Counted from the first letter of the stretch, positions 1-9,151 are shown. The stretch: DNA of 64,000 bases from Acidobacteriota bacterium (GCA_025463135.1 JAOAPY010000034.1:1-64000); one strand, 5' to 3'. Made by a program: numbers and translations. The notes: a model not told the origin generated them from the letters alone.

Positions 1-73
1 TCAACTCGCACCTCTTCGAAGGTAACGAGGTCAGCACTACCACGCGGGTCGTGAGGTCCGTCGGATCGGCAGT

Positions 74-207
74 ATGAGGTCAGTACCACCACGCGGTAGC
101 GGGTGGGTCTGCTCCCAACAAGATCGCAGGGCACAACTAGATCCTCTCGGCGTTATAGCTGCTCCATCACTTACCCACCCGCTACCGCGAGGTGGTACTG
201 ACTTCAT
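74..207. repeat. MITE-like inverted repeat, copy A
   Basis: A 134-bp element with 35-bp terminal inverted repeats (74-108 and 173-207, two mismatches) around a roughly 64-nt centre. The same element lies in reverse orientation at 25641-25780: the reverse complement of that centre matches this one almost base for base (shared CAAGATCGC and ATCCTCTCGGCGTTAT). A degenerate arm also sits at about 14-50, with the same TCGAAGG..GAGGTCAG start as the left flank of copy B. No ORF lies inside, so any mobility would need a transposase in trans. Confidence 0.8.
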
Positions 208-237
208 GACACGGTAGTCGGAGTTTCCACACAGTCT

Positions 238-258
238 CTATCGCTCCCGGTTCTGTAA
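238..258. repeat. Fragment of TTACAGAACC repeat
   Basis: On the minus strand this reads TTACAGAACCGGGAGCGATAG, which closely matches one end of the 89-bp inverted-repeat element at 42591-42679 (TTACAGAACCAGGAGCGGTAG). Only one end is present here, so it is probably a decayed or partial copy. The rest of 208-344 holds nothing else I recognise. Confidence 0.5.
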
Positions 259-344
259 CCGCATGTCTCCAACTAAATCTAACTGAAATAGTATTCGCCG
301 TTCCGTTCCCAGCTGCAAGCACGTAATAAGTTAGAATATGGAAC

Positions 345-566
345 ATGTCAGAACTGGACTTGAAGGCCAGAAGGGAAGAGCTGGAGCGGAGGCTTGCGGA
401 GTGCGAGGCTCGCTTTCGCCGCGAAGCCCTCAAGCGCGGTTTTGATCCGACACAGATTGAAAACATGGCCTTGCCTGCGACCCTGGCCAACTTGTTTGCC
501 GATTGCGAGGCAATTAGGTCAGAGCTGGAACAAGCCGCGACGCAACAGCCAACGGGAGAACCTTGA
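345..566 (+). CDS. Small hypothetical protein, 73 aa
   Basis: I do not recognise a family. The protein is acidic and basic throughout, probably helical, with an Arg/Glu-rich first half (ARREELERRLAECEARFRRE) that could form a short coiled coil. Its TGA stop (564-566) lies 1 nt before the ATG of the DinB-fold gene, so the two are likely cotranscribed and translationally coupled. The ribosome site of the downstream gene (GGGAGA, 554-559) lies inside this reading frame. Its own start has only a weak GGA upstream. The tight junction is the main support for it being real. Confidence 0.5.
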   Translation: MSELDLKARREELERRLAECEARFRREALKRGFDPTQIENMALPATLANLFADCEAIRSELEQAATQQPTGEP

Positions 567-567
567 A

Positions 568-1026
568 ATGGGAAGTGAAGCAAAAAGAATTCAGGAGCAA
601 TTGGAACGGTCGTTCACGGGAACGGCCTGGCATGGACCATCAGTCATGGAATTGCTCGCCGATGTTGACGCTGCCAAAGCAGCCACACACTCAATCGAAG
701 GCGTGCACAGCATCTGGGAGTTGGCGTTACACATAGCCGCGTGGAACAAAGGTGCGGCCAGAAGACTTTCGGGGGATCGCGCCGAACTTTCCGATGAAGA
801 GAATTTTCCCGCTGTCAATGATATTGGCGATGAAGACTGGCGGCGTACGTTGGAATTGCTACGGAGTTATCATCGCGAGCTTCATGATGCGATTGGTGAC
901 CTGGATGACGCAAGGCTGGACCAGCCCATCCTGGAGGGAATGAGTTCGGTCTATGTAACTCTTCATGGCGTCGTTCAGCACAATCTTTATCATGCAGGAC
1001 AGATCGCTCTCTTGAAGAAAGCTTGA
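568..1026 (+). CDS. DinB-fold (YfiT/DfrA-like) protein
   Basis: A 152-aa protein of the DinB four-helix-bundle superfamily. The features seen are an N-terminal helix (IQEQLERSF), the HSIWELALHIAAWN segment giving the first metal-binding His, and a C-terminal HGVVQHNLYHAGQIALLKK segment with the HxxxH-type pair typical of DinB_2 proteins. Members bind a divalent metal; some are thiol-dependent transferases, but the substrate cannot be predicted here. I chose the ATG at 568 because GGGAGA sits 8 nt upstream and the preceding small gene ends at 566. The open frame extends upstream to 394 only as an out-of-frame overlap with that gene. The REPIN-like palindrome begins 4 nt after the stop. Confidence 0.8.
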   Translation: MGSEAKRIQEQLERSFTGTAWHGPSVMELLADVDAAKAATHSIEGVHSIWELALHIAAWNKGAARRLSGDRAELSDEENFPAVNDIGDEDWRRTLELLRSYHRELHDAIGDLDDARLDQPILEGMSSVYVTLHGVVQHNLYHAGQIALLKKA

Positions 1027-1030
1027 AGTT

Positions 1031-1050
1031 CGACAAACTTCAGTTTGTCG
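1031..1050. repeat. REPIN-like palindrome, copy 1
   Basis: CGACAAACTTCAGTTTGTCG is a hairpin of two 9-nt arms around a 2-nt centre, immediately downstream of the DinB-fold gene. It is the core of a family also found at 16319-16434, 35830-35885 and 48605-48662. Further degenerate pieces (gcgacaaag, ccgacaaac) continue to about 1145, up to the next gene. Its place after a stop codon would allow an mRNA-end role, but there is no T-tract. Confidence 0.7.
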
Positions 1051-1169
1051 TAGCTTTGCGACAAAGGCTGCCGACCTTTGCATTTCGTGCCACGCAACAG
1101 GCCGGCACCTGTCGCACAATCCTGTCGCACGATCCGACAAACGTAAAGTCGGAAACCATGGGAGATTCG

Positions 1170-1493
1170 ATGTCAAATCTAGCCACACGTGAGTGCGTTC
1201 CCTGTCGCGGCGGAGTGCCGTCCTTGCAGGGCGAGAAGATTACAGAGCTACTGGCGGAGTTAGAGGGCTGGGAGGTTATCGGCGAGCATCACCTCCAGAA
1301 GAGTTACAAGCTGGAGAACTTTCGCGAGGCGCTTGATCTGGTTAATCGCATCGGTGAATTGGCCGAGGCCCAGGGCCATCACCCGGACATTCGCTTTGGT
1401 TGGGGCTTTTGCGAGATCACCATCTGGACGCACAAGATCGATGGGCTAACAGAGAGTGATTTTATTCTGGCGGCCAAGATCGATCGACTTTGA
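1170..1493 (+). CDS. phhB: Pterin-4-alpha-carbinolamine dehydratase
   Basis: A 107-aa cytoplasmic enzyme that dehydrates 4a-hydroxytetrahydrobiopterin during pterin-dependent hydroxylation, or acts more generally in pterin recycling. The PCD signature is complete: GHHPDIRFGWGFCEITIWTH with the catalytic HHP, followed by GLTESDF. About 25 residues precede the conserved core (ECVPCRGGVPSLQGEKI), including a CxxC-like pair often seen in bacterial PCDs. I chose the ATG at 1170, with GGAGA 5 nt upstream. The open frame runs back to 1023, but that part is translated palindromic repeat. No aromatic amino acid hydroxylase lies nearby, so the physiological partner is unknown. Confidence 0.9.
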   Translation: MSNLATRECVPCRGGVPSLQGEKITELLAELEGWEVIGEHHLQKSYKLENFREALDLVNRIGELAEAQGHHPDIRFGWGFCEITIWTHKIDGLTESDFILAAKIDRL

Positions 1494-1512
1494 CTCTAAA
1501 TGAATAGAGTAT

Positions 1513-2619
1513 TTATTTCCGCAACGCTTCCTCGTAAATTTTCTCCGTATCCACGACCATTCGCTCCAAACTAAACCTCGCTTTGATGCTTTCGCGACCC
1601 GCTTTTCCCACTCGTCGCCTCTTACTTTCATCGGTAAGCAGATCAATCACAGCTGCGGCTATCAACTCGACAGCCCCAACCGGCACCAGCACTCCCCTTG
1701 CTTCGTCGGCAATTATTTCTTTGGCGCCTTCGGTTTCAGTGGCTACGACGGGCACCTCACTGGCCATTGCTTCGGCGATTGCCAGCCCAAAAGATTCGGT
1801 GTGTGAGGCTGATACAAAAATATCGAGACCTGAATAAAAGCAGCTCAAATCATCGACCCAGCCGACTATGCGAACTGAGCTTCCCAGATTCAGTTGGGCG
1901 ATGAGACTTTCAAGTGCCGCGAGATTATTTCCTTTGCGCGAACCATCGACGCCGGCGATAAGAAATTGGGCGTTGGGGAATTGGCGTAAGATGATGGACG
2001 CGGCCCGTAAGAAATCTTCGTGGCCCTTCAACGGCGTAAGCTCGCCAACCGTTCCGATCAGCAAATCATCTTTGCGAATACTCCAGCGTTGCCGAAAGTC
2101 ATTCAACTCAGCGGGCGACCGCCGGACCTCAAACCTCTGAAGTTCGATGCCATTGGGAATAATCATGATGCGTTCGGCGGGCAGCAAGCCCTCCAGTTCG
2201 CGTTTCACTGCAGAGGAAACTGCGATGACCCGAGCTACGGCGGACAATGTTATCGAATGAAGGCGATTAAGCGGAAAAAGGACGTGACGTGTAATGATCA
2301 GCTTGCTTCCCGGATTGCGTCGCGTTGCATAGGACGCCAGTGGATAGTCTCGCGCCAGGTGCGCATGTACGATCTCGATCTGGTGGTCGCGTACATAGCG
2401 CGCCAGCTTGCGCGCGCTTACAGCGTCAAGCGCATTGCGCAAAGGCAGCGTCGTAATATTTTCTTTAGCCAGGCCAACCAGATCACCAAGCAGCGGAGAT
2501 CCAGGACGAAGAGCTATATGTACTTCGTGCCCGCGAGCGGTCAGCGCATTGGCGAGATCCGCCAGGTGCCGTTCGCCGCCGCCAAAAGTCTTCGCTGAAC
2601 TTAGCTGGAGTATTTTCAA
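1513..2619 (-). CDS. Glycosyltransferase family 4
   Basis: A 368-aa GT-B fold glycosyltransferase that transfers a sugar from a nucleotide donor to a glycan or lipid acceptor at the cytoplasmic face of the membrane. The N-terminal acceptor domain starts with MKILQLSSAKTFGGGERHL, whose GGGE loop is typical of GT4. The second half has the donor-site pieces GTVGELTPLKGHEDFL and the EX7E motif in ESFGLAIAEAMASEVPVVAT. The length is normal for the family. It stands alone, about 44 kb from the main glycan cluster, so the acceptor cannot be guessed. The start ATG agrees with the canonical N-terminus. Confidence 0.9.
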   Translation of the reverse strand: MKILQLSSAKTFGGGERHLADLANALTARGHEVHIALRPGSPLLGDLVGLAKENITTLPLRNALDAVSARKLARYVRDHQIEIVHAHLARDYPLASYATRRNPGSKLIITRHVLFPLNRLHSITLSAVARVIAVSSAVKRELEGLLPAERIMIIPNGIELQRFEVRRSPAELNDFRQRWSIRKDDLLIGTVGELTPLKGHEDFLRAASIILRQFPNAQFLIAGVDGSRKGNNLAALESLIAQLNLGSSVRIVGWVDDLSCFYSGLDIFVSASHTESFGLAIAEAMASEVPVVATETEGAKEIIADEARGVLVPVGAVELIAAAVIDLLTDESKRRRVGKAGRESIKARFSLERMVVDTEKIYEEALRK

Positions 2620-3001
2620 AACATGTAGCTCAAGTGCAGACCAGTTCCGTCGTCTTAGTGCGCGAGATGGCTTTGCGAAACAAGTCGCTCTGTCAGTCCG
2701 CGCCGGCGGACGGAGCGCTCAAGACTTTTTGTGCAAGCCCGCGCGAGATGCGAGTCGCGTCAGCATCGCCGGCGGCGCTAACTTTACCCTGACTCACTCA
2801 TCATCTCAACAGAGGGAATGATTTGCTCGGTTCTGTGATCAAGAGCACGTACTAAACCAAAACAGGTCGGTGAAGTTGTGTTTGTTTACCGACGTGCAGA
2901 ATATCGAGGTTCCCGGTTTTGGTTCCCAACCACAGCGGCATGGCTATTGCGATATTGTAGTCGTTCTTCGCGATCATTCTGTAACTAACCGGAGGTTCAA
3001 T
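2620..3001. other. Intergenic region, 382 bp
   Basis: No convincing gene on either strand; the short open frames here have no recognisable product. It must hold the promoters of the divergent genes at 2619 (minus) and 3002 (plus). I could not assign -35/-10 boxes with confidence. A strong ribosome site, GGAGG at 2991-2995, serves the rightward gene. A GC-rich hairpin (GTCCGC..GCGGAC) lies at about 2697-2712. Confidence 0.5.
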
Positions 3002-3508
3002 ATGTCTAAATCCAAACTTATTACGGGGCTGTTCACGAACCGCACCGCCGCGGAGTCCGCGGTTGACGCTATTGTGAAGCGCGGCTACCTGCGTGACGAC
3101 ATCAGTGTGTTGATGTCGGATGCCACGCGGTCGAAAGAGTTTGCCCTGCAGACCAGGACACATGCGGTCGATGGCGCCGGGATTGGGGGCGCGCTGGGAG
3201 GCGCAGTTGGCGCAGTGTTGGCGGCGCTCGTGGCCGTGGGTACCACGTTATTCTTACCTGGTCTAAACCTGGTGATTGCGGGCCCCATCGCGGCTGCGCT
3301 TGCCGGCGCCGGAGCGGGTGGCGCCACCGGTGGACTGATCGGTGGTCTGATTGGCGCCGGCATTCCCGAACACCGCGCCAAGGTCTATGACACAGGCATT
3401 CGCGGAGGCGGCATCCTACTTGGCGTTGAAGCCAAGACTGACGAAGATGTCGAAAAACTCGAGAAACTATTGGAGGACGTGGGCGCACAGTACGTCCGCG
3501 CGGAATAG
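3002..3508 (+). CDS. YflT/GS17M-like general stress protein
   Basis: A 168-aa protein with an N-terminal domain of the general stress protein 17M (YflT) type: LITGLFTNRTAAESAVDAIVKRGY, then DDISVLMSD. A very Gly/Ala-rich central stretch follows (about residues 60-120, with GGALGGAVGAVLAAL and GGATGGLIGGLIGAGIP), probably a membrane-interacting glycine zipper. A C-terminal alpha/beta piece follows (GILLGVEAKTDEDVEKLEKLL). Such proteins are induced by stress in several bacteria; the biochemical role is unknown. The start at 3002 is supported by GGAGG 6 nt upstream. It converges with the CsbD gene on a shared hairpin terminator. Confidence 0.8.
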   Translation: MSKSKLITGLFTNRTAAESAVDAIVKRGYLRDDISVLMSDATRSKEFALQTRTHAVDGAGIGGALGGAVGAVLAALVAVGTTLFLPGLNLVIAGPIAAALAGAGAGGATGGLIGGLIGAGIPEHRAKVYDTGIRGGGILLGVEAKTDEDVEKLEKLLEDVGAQYVRAE

Positions 3509-3603
3509 CCGGTTCTGAGATGCAAGCTGTCGAACCGGGCTCATTGATATCTCCCTGGTTTTGAGGGTGGGTCAGCAACACCGCACCATTGACAGCCTGT
3601 GGT

Positions 3604-3648
3604 AAAAAAGCCTGGCCTGAGAATCCAAATCTCAGGGCAGGCTCTTTT
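3604..3648. terminator. Bidirectional intrinsic terminator
   Basis: A 13-bp stem with one mismatch (3610-3622 GCCTGGCCTGAGA with 3630-3642 TCTCAGGGCAGGC) and a 7-nt loop. It is preceded by AAAAAA (3604-3609) and followed by TCTTTT, so it can end transcription in both directions. It lies between the convergent genes ending at 3508 and 3679. Confidence 0.9.
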
Positions 3649-3678
3649 ACTAAGTCAGGCCGGAAGCGAGGCGAGTAA

Positions 3679-3891
3679 CTATTTCCGCACTGCGTCTCCG
3701 ATGTCTTCAAAAGCATCTCCAACCTTCCGCCTCGCTGTGCCGAATCCCTCACGGATTTCACCGCCCGCTCGGTCGGTGGTTCCTTCGCTCTCGAGATCCG
3801 GGTCATTGAAAGCGTGACCTGCTTTTTCTTTAATTTCACCTTTTACCTGGTCAAACTTTCCTTTGATCTCATCCTTGTTTGGTAGACTCAT
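3679..3891 (-). CDS. CsbD-family stress protein
   Basis: A 70-aa, highly charged and probably disordered protein. The CsbD signature is plain: KDEIKGKFDQVKGEIKEKAG followed by an acidic/basic tail. CsbD proteins are abundant under general stress in many bacteria, but their molecular function is unknown. GGGAGG lies 6 nt upstream of the ATG at 3891. The gene faces the YflT-like stress gene across a shared terminator, which fits a small stress-response locus. Confidence 0.9.
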   Translation of the reverse strand: MSLPNKDEIKGKFDQVKGEIKEKAGHAFNDPDLESEGTTDRAGGEIREGFGTARRKVGDAFEDIGDAVRK

Positions 3892-4058
3892 GCTCGACCT
3901 CCCTTTTGAAATCGGTCAATGTGGACCATCGTTCAGAAGAAAGGAGCAAACCCCATACCCGCACGCGAAGCAGTGTTTTCAGTGGGGTTATCAGGCAGGG
4001 AGATTCAAACTGTATGGCTTACAGACTTCGAGTGCTTGATCATGGGACACTCTCGGAG

Positions 4059-5603
4059 TTAGATCGAGAGCACCATTTCATTTTCGGTCCCTTCGGCGCC
4101 AATCTCTTTCACAAACCTTGAATCGTCTTCGCATAAAGGTAGCCGGACTTCAAAGCGGGTTCCCTCGCCGGGTTCACTGACCACCATAATCTGGCCATTG
4201 TGTCGCGTTATGATCCCGTGCGAGGCGGACAATCCCAGGCCCGTGCCTTTTTTGCCTTTCGTTGTATAGAAGGGCTCAAAGATGCGCGCGGCGTTGTCGG
4301 TGGACATGCCACAACCTGAATCCGCCACCCAAAAGCAACCGCTATCGACTTCAGTGCGTGTTCCCAATTCCATAATGCCGCCATTGGGCATAGCGTCCAC
4401 GGCGTTGAAAATCAGATTCAAGACGACCTCACGCAACTCGGCAACTTCACCCAGGACGTAGACGGGACCATGATTGTTTATTTGCACTCTGATTTCGGCG
4501 CCGGTCTCCTGAGCCAACCTGCTTTCCCATTTTGGGCGGGCCACTTCGATGCTCGAGGTGATCAGTTCGCTCAACTCGACGGGCTCAAATTCCTGAACCG
4601 TTTCGCGGCGGGCGAACTCGAGTATGCGGCGCAGGGTCCTGGCTCCTTCTTCCACCGCATTGGTGATCACCTTCAAACTCTTTGTAGTGGGCTCATCCAT
4701 GCCGCGCATCAGCAGGAGTTGGGCCCGACCTTGAATGACAGTGAGGGAATTATTTAAGTTGTGGGCCACGCCGGCGGCCAGCTCCCCGACTGCCCGAAGC
4801 TTGTCGGATTGCGCCATTAACTCCTGCGCGCGTTTACGTTCGGTGACGTCGCGCAGGAACACCAGGACACCGGAAACATTGCCGTCTTTCCAGAGTGGTG
4901 ACGTGTGAGCTTCGACAGTTCTCGCGGTGCCGTCAGTCCGTACGGCGCGCACCTCAAATTGTGTTTCCTCTCCGGCCAGGGTGTGCTGCAGATTGGTATT
5001 GGTTAGCTCGCGGGAGTTAGCGGCGATGAACTCGTTAAAATAGCGGCCTGCCAGCATTAGGAGCTGATCCCTTTCGGCGCGGTCATTCATCCACATGATC
5101 CGGCCTTCAGGATCGAGCGTGTAGATCTCATCGGGTGTGCGGTCAGCCACACTGGCCATGAATGACTTGTGTTCCAGAGCTTCAGCTTCGGCACGTCGTA
5201 ATTGAGAGATGTCTCGCGCCATAACCATGGCGCTTCCGGTGATCGTGTGATCGCTGATGGGCTGAACGATTAGTAACGTGGGACGGTCACCCTTGGGACC
5301 GGCCAACATTTCCACTTCAACGCGGCTGTTGCTATCGACGGCGCGATCGACGATGCAAGCGTCACCTTCTCCCACTCGCCAGAACATTTCGCAACAACGA
5401 CGACCTTCCTGGGGTGGATTACCCGGACCATGCAGCACCACCGCCGCGCTATTAAACCTGCTCAAAAGCCGGTTCTGATCGAACACGTAGAGGGCATCGG
5501 GCAGTGCGGCAAAGGCGACATCAAGAATGTCACCGGAGGTATGCGATGGTGACGACGACGAATCGGCGGCACAGTCTTGATATGTGGAATCAGGAAAAGT
5601 CAT
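4059..5603 (-). CDS. PAS-PAS sensor histidine kinase
   Basis: A 514-aa soluble hybrid-less kinase with no transmembrane segments. Domains in order: PAS 1 (about 25-135), PAS 2 (about 150-270, ending LRDVTERKRAQEL), HisKA dimerisation domain with phospho-acceptor His281 in GVAHNLNNSLTVI, then HATPase (N box NLIFNAVDAMPNGG, G1 VADSGCGM, F box FEPFYTTK, G2 GTGLGLS). The H-box with HNLNN places it in the NtrB-like HK4-type group. No response regulator is adjacent; the single-domain receiver at 25040 is far away, so the partner is unknown. PAS 1 contains several Cys (RRCCEMFW, GDACIV) that might bind a cofactor, but this is speculation. Confidence 0.93.
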   Translation of the reverse strand: MTFPDSTYQDCAADSSSSPSHTSGDILDVAFAALPDALYVFDQNRLLSRFNSAAVVLHGPGNPPQEGRRCCEMFWRVGEGDACIVDRAVDSNSRVEVEMLAGPKGDRPTLLIVQPISDHTITGSAMVMARDISQLRRAEAEALEHKSFMASVADRTPDEIYTLDPEGRIMWMNDRAERDQLLMLAGRYFNEFIAANSRELTNTNLQHTLAGEETQFEVRAVRTDGTARTVEAHTSPLWKDGNVSGVLVFLRDVTERKRAQELMAQSDKLRAVGELAAGVAHNLNNSLTVIQGRAQLLLMRGMDEPTTKSLKVITNAVEEGARTLRRILEFARRETVQEFEPVELSELITSSIEVARPKWESRLAQETGAEIRVQINNHGPVYVLGEVAELREVVLNLIFNAVDAMPNGGIMELGTRTEVDSGCFWVADSGCGMSTDNAARIFEPFYTTKGKKGTGLGLSASHGIITRHNGQIMVVSEPGEGTRFEVRLPLCEDDSRFVKEIGAEGTENEMVLSI

Positions 5604-5796
5604 TGCTGGGATTTCCGGTGGACGTTGAATTTTGGTGGTGGGACGCCACCCTGGAGGGCAGGATTATCCTACCAAATATGAACAAGGCGGCGCCAGCAGA
5701 ATTATTTCAGCCAGGGTAAAGCCTTGACAGGAGGGACGCCGGTTCACTGATGTTGGCGACGGTACGGCGGGATGAATCAGCGTGACTGCGGCACAA

Positions 5797-5833
5797 AACA
5801 AATCGGGTGTGCTCCCCTAAAAGAGCACACCCG
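5797..5833 (-). terminator. Intrinsic terminator of the TonB receptor gene
   Basis: A perfect 11-bp stem (CGGGTGTGCTC 5804-5814 with GAGCACACCCG 5823-5833) and an 8-nt loop. Read leftward, the stem is followed by ATTTGTTTT. It lies 28 nt beyond the stop codon of the receptor gene. Confidence 0.9.
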
Positions 5834-5860
5834 AAAGGGTTATGAAGCGTTTCGCTTTGC

Positions 5861-8800
5861 TTAGAACTGGAAGCGAACGCCCAATTGGATCTGACGCTCG
5901 CGGAACAGGGTACCGCCTGCCGCGTTCGTTGTGCCAAAGTTCGAAGTCAACGTCAGGGTCGGAGCCTCGTAGGTTCCGCCCGCGGCGTAAATCGCGGCGT
6001 TGACACCGGTAACCTGAGTTCGGTTGAAGAGGTTAAAGCCTTCAGCCAATACTTCGAGAGCGGTTGACTCATTGAACTTGAAACGACGGGAAATGCGCAT
6101 ATCGAAATTTACAATCTTCGGTAAGCGGTATGAGTTACGCGGCACTAACGCGAATCGAGTGGATCCACCCGAGCCGTTCTGGCCGCCGCCCTGAGTGAAT
6201 ACGCTGGGCCCGGCAACGGCCACGCCACCGACGCTCAAGCAGCCACTTGCTACTGGACACGAAGTCGGGAAGCTCCCCGAAATAGTTGGCGTGAAAGGCA
6301 CACCGGAATAAGCCGTGACAATCGGTGCCAGCTGCCAGCCGTTGAGAATCGCGTTCGCTCCGTGGCTCAGCTTAAAGTGGGGCGAGTACACCGCGTTCGC
6401 TGAGAACTTATTGGGAATGTCAAAGTTCGAGATGCCCTCTTCGCCGAATGGCTGAAACGCATTAAACGGGTTGTTATTTGCCGTGAAGGTCAGGGAAGCC
6501 TGGCCCGTGTCATGCGATCGTGAACGTGTGTAATTGGCCTGGAACTGGAGACCATCTGTTAAGCGCCGGTTGAGCTGAGCGACGAAACCGTAGTACCTGC
6601 TTGAAACTGTACTGCGAATCTCGGTCATTTGGGCAAATTGAGCGATCGGACGGTTCCCCGTGAACAGCGGAATCGTATAAGTTTGTCCTGCAAATGGACC
6701 GTTGGTGATTGTATAAGTCGGATTGACGGGAAACTGGTTAGCGCCGGAAGTTACGGTGAATGGAGCTGTTCGTGGCAGGGAAAGGTTTGTGTCCACAAAG
6801 GTCGGCAGATTACGTCCAAAGCTCATCAGCAACGAGCCCGAGATAACCGTGTTCCGGGCAATCTCACGTTCATAAACCAGATCCATCTGATGAATCATAG
6901 GTGCCTGGAAATGATTTTGGAAATACTGAATCGCCGACGCTCCCGCAGGCGCCGAAGGCAGCACATTGGGGAAAATCGGTGCGCATGCCGCGCCAGTTGG
7001 CGGAGTCGCACACGAGGGCAATGAATTAAGGGTTGAAGTTTGGATCTGCCCCCCGGTGTTGCCCGTATTTGTCAGGGCGTTAAGGATAGTGGAATTGATG
7101 ATCCGGCCGTAATAGATGCCGTAGCCGCCCCGGAGCGAGTTCTTGGCATCGCCGGTCATATCCCAGGCAAATCCGATACGCGGTCCAACATTGTTCTTAT
7201 CCTTCGGGAAATTATTCGTCTGGGGCACGAACGAAGGCAGGAACGGTTTCGGTAATCGCTCATACTCGTAGCGAACACCAAGGTTTACCGTCAGGCGCGG
7301 TGTATATCTCCACTCGTCCTGAAGAAAAACGTTTATGTCATTGGTCGTAAAATTGAATAGCGTGGGGCCAAAGCCCTGATTGAAACTGCTGGTGTAGCAA
7401 CGACCGCGGATTCTTACTCCGCCGGGACTCGTAGCACAGGTTACGGTCGCCGGTAGAGTTCCGGGTGCACTGAAGTTCAGGTAGTCAATGATGAAGTCAT
7501 TGACGTTGCTGTAAGAGTACGCACCCGCGTAGAAGCGCAAATTGTCCTGGACGTCCTTTACGTTATTAAAGTCGCCGCCCCACTTAATGGTGTGGTTACC
7601 CGCCGTCAGCGTGACGGTATCTGCAACCTGCTTGCGAGTCTCGAACGGGAACTTGGTGCGCTCGAGGAAGGTCGGCGTGCCGAACTCGATTCCGCCCGTG
7701 ATAAAGACGTCGGGAGATCTGGTGCCTGCAGCAGTCACTCCGGGATAGGCCGGCGAAGTTAATGGTTCACCGGTATTAGGTGGCTGACTAAATTCGAATT
7801 CGTTGTCGCGTCCCCACTGGTAACGCAACTCATTGACCATGTTGGATCCGAAGGTTGAGGACAAGCGGAGGTTCACCGTATCGCCGTTAACAAAGTCATC
7901 TCCGAAACTCCTGGTGCCCAGGGTGTTGGTGGGCTGCGTTTGAATACCGGCGGGTGATTGCCAGCGCAGGCGATTGTAGCTGCCTGATAACGTATGGTTC
8001 TGGTTGATGCGCCAGTCGATCTTCGGCAGGAAGATGCGCTGGTTACCCTTGCGTGGCACAGGGCCTGTCAGGCTCGTCAGAAACGAAATTGCGGAATTGA
8101 TTTGCGCGGTAGACAGATTCCGCGGCGCCGCTTGCAACAAGCTTGTGTTGACTGTTGTCAGGAAGTTTGTAGAACTGAAAATCCCCAGGCCGGGAAAGTT
8201 GCGTCGCTGTTCGTCATAGCTGAAGAAAAAGAAAAGTTTATCTTTCTTAATGGGGCCACCGATAGTGCCGCGAATGGTATGACGAACGTCCACCGGCTTG
8301 AAGGGATTGATACTGACTACACCGCCACTGAAGGTGTTAACAAAACCCAGAGGATTACGCGCTCCCCATTTGTTATTGCGCTGATAGTACTCAGCTGAGC
8401 CATGGAACTGGTTCGTGCCGCTCTTGGTAACCGCATTTACAACGCCGCCGGCTGCGCGGCCGTATTCAGCAGAGTAATTCGAGGTGTTGACCTGAAACTC
8501 ACGGACTGCTGACTGGCTTACTGTATAGCTCAGACGGGTGCGGCCCTTTTCTTCCGAGAAGAACGCCTGATTATTGTCGCCGCCATCGATGGTGCTGTTG
8601 TTCAGCAAACCAGAGATGCCGCGAAAGCTGATCAATCCAAAGTTACCATCAGGAACGGTGCCTGGATTCAGCAAAGCAAAATTCGACCAGCGCGAGCCGT
8701 TAATCGGCAGGTTATTGATTTGCGTCTGGTTTACGTTGTTCGCAAAATCCTGTTGCTGCGTGTTGATGACCGGGGCTTCACTGGTTATTTCAACCGTACC

Positions 8801-9151
8801 GCCCTGCACCGGTCCCACCGACAAGTCAGCGTTGATGGGTGTGACCGTTCCCACCTCAACAATCACCTTCTCTTGAGTGTAGGCACTAAACCCACTCGCG
8901 TTAATCGTCACGTTATAGGTGCCAGGTTCCAGGTTCGCGATGCGGAACCGGCCCTGATCGTCAGTAGTAACCGAATCTTCTTTATTGGTGCCGGTATTCT
9001 TAACAGTGACGGAAGCGCCGGGCACGACTTCCTTATTAGGATTCGTTACCACACCGCCAATTGCGCCGGTGACCGTTCCTTGGCCAAACGCGAGCGCGCA
9101 CATGGCGAATACCAAAAATGTAGCGAAAGAAAACCTTAGAATCTTCGACAT
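5861..9151 (-). CDS. Oar-like TonB-dependent receptor
   Basis: A 1096-aa outer-membrane protein. It has a signal peptide (residues 1-24, ending ALAFGQ), then a carboxypeptidase-regulatory-like beta-sandwich (about 25-110, GAIGGVVTNPNKEVVPGA..DDQGRFRIANLEPGTYNV), then a plug region (about 120-240, with INNLPINGSRW and GAVTKSGTNQFHG-type text). A long beta-barrel follows and ends in RERQIQLGVRFQF, with the C-terminal Phe expected for BAM recognition. This architecture is abundant in Acidobacteriota and probably serves oligosaccharide or peptide uptake; the ligand is not predictable. AAGGAG sits 8 nt upstream of the ATG. There is no SusD-like partner next to it. Confidence 0.93.
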   Translation of the reverse strand: MSKILRFSFATFLVFAMCALAFGQGTVTGAIGGVVTNPNKEVVPGASVTVKNTGTNKEDSVTTDDQGRFRIANLEPGTYNVTINASGFSAYTQEKVIVEVGTVTPINADLSVGPVQGGTVEITSEAPVINTQQQDFANNVNQTQINNLPINGSRWSNFALLNPGTVPDGNFGLISFRGISGLLNNSTIDGGDNNQAFFSEEKGRTRLSYTVSQSAVREFQVNTSNYSAEYGRAAGGVVNAVTKSGTNQFHGSAEYYQRNNKWGARNPLGFVNTFSGGVVSINPFKPVDVRHTIRGTIGGPIKKDKLFFFFSYDEQRRNFPGLGIFSSTNFLTTVNTSLLQAAPRNLSTAQINSAISFLTSLTGPVPRKGNQRIFLPKIDWRINQNHTLSGSYNRLRWQSPAGIQTQPTNTLGTRSFGDDFVNGDTVNLRLSSTFGSNMVNELRYQWGRDNEFEFSQPPNTGEPLTSPAYPGVTAAGTRSPDVFITGGIEFGTPTFLERTKFPFETRKQVADTVTLTAGNHTIKWGGDFNNVKDVQDNLRFYAGAYSYSNVNDFIIDYLNFSAPGTLPATVTCATSPGGVRIRGRCYTSSFNQGFGPTLFNFTTNDINVFLQDEWRYTPRLTVNLGVRYEYERLPKPFLPSFVPQTNNFPKDKNNVGPRIGFAWDMTGDAKNSLRGGYGIYYGRIINSTILNALTNTGNTGGQIQTSTLNSLPSCATPPTGAACAPIFPNVLPSAPAGASAIQYFQNHFQAPMIHQMDLVYEREIARNTVISGSLLMSFGRNLPTFVDTNLSLPRTAPFTVTSGANQFPVNPTYTITNGPFAGQTYTIPLFTGNRPIAQFAQMTEIRSTVSSRYYGFVAQLNRRLTDGLQFQANYTRSRSHDTGQASLTFTANNNPFNAFQPFGEEGISNFDIPNKFSANAVYSPHFKLSHGANAILNGWQLAPIVTAYSGVPFTPTISGSFPTSCPVASGCLSVGGVAVAGPSVFTQGGGQNGSGGSTRFALVPRNSYRLPKIVNFDMRISRRFKFNESTALEVLAEGFNLFNRTQVTGVNAAIYAAGGTYEAPTLTLTSNFGTTNAAGGTLFRERQIQLGVRFQF

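Noticed and set aside
182-583. 133-codon leftward frame over the first genes
   Set aside because: It runs antisense through the small ORF and MITE-like repeat, is Ser-rich, and is a shadow of the opposite strand.
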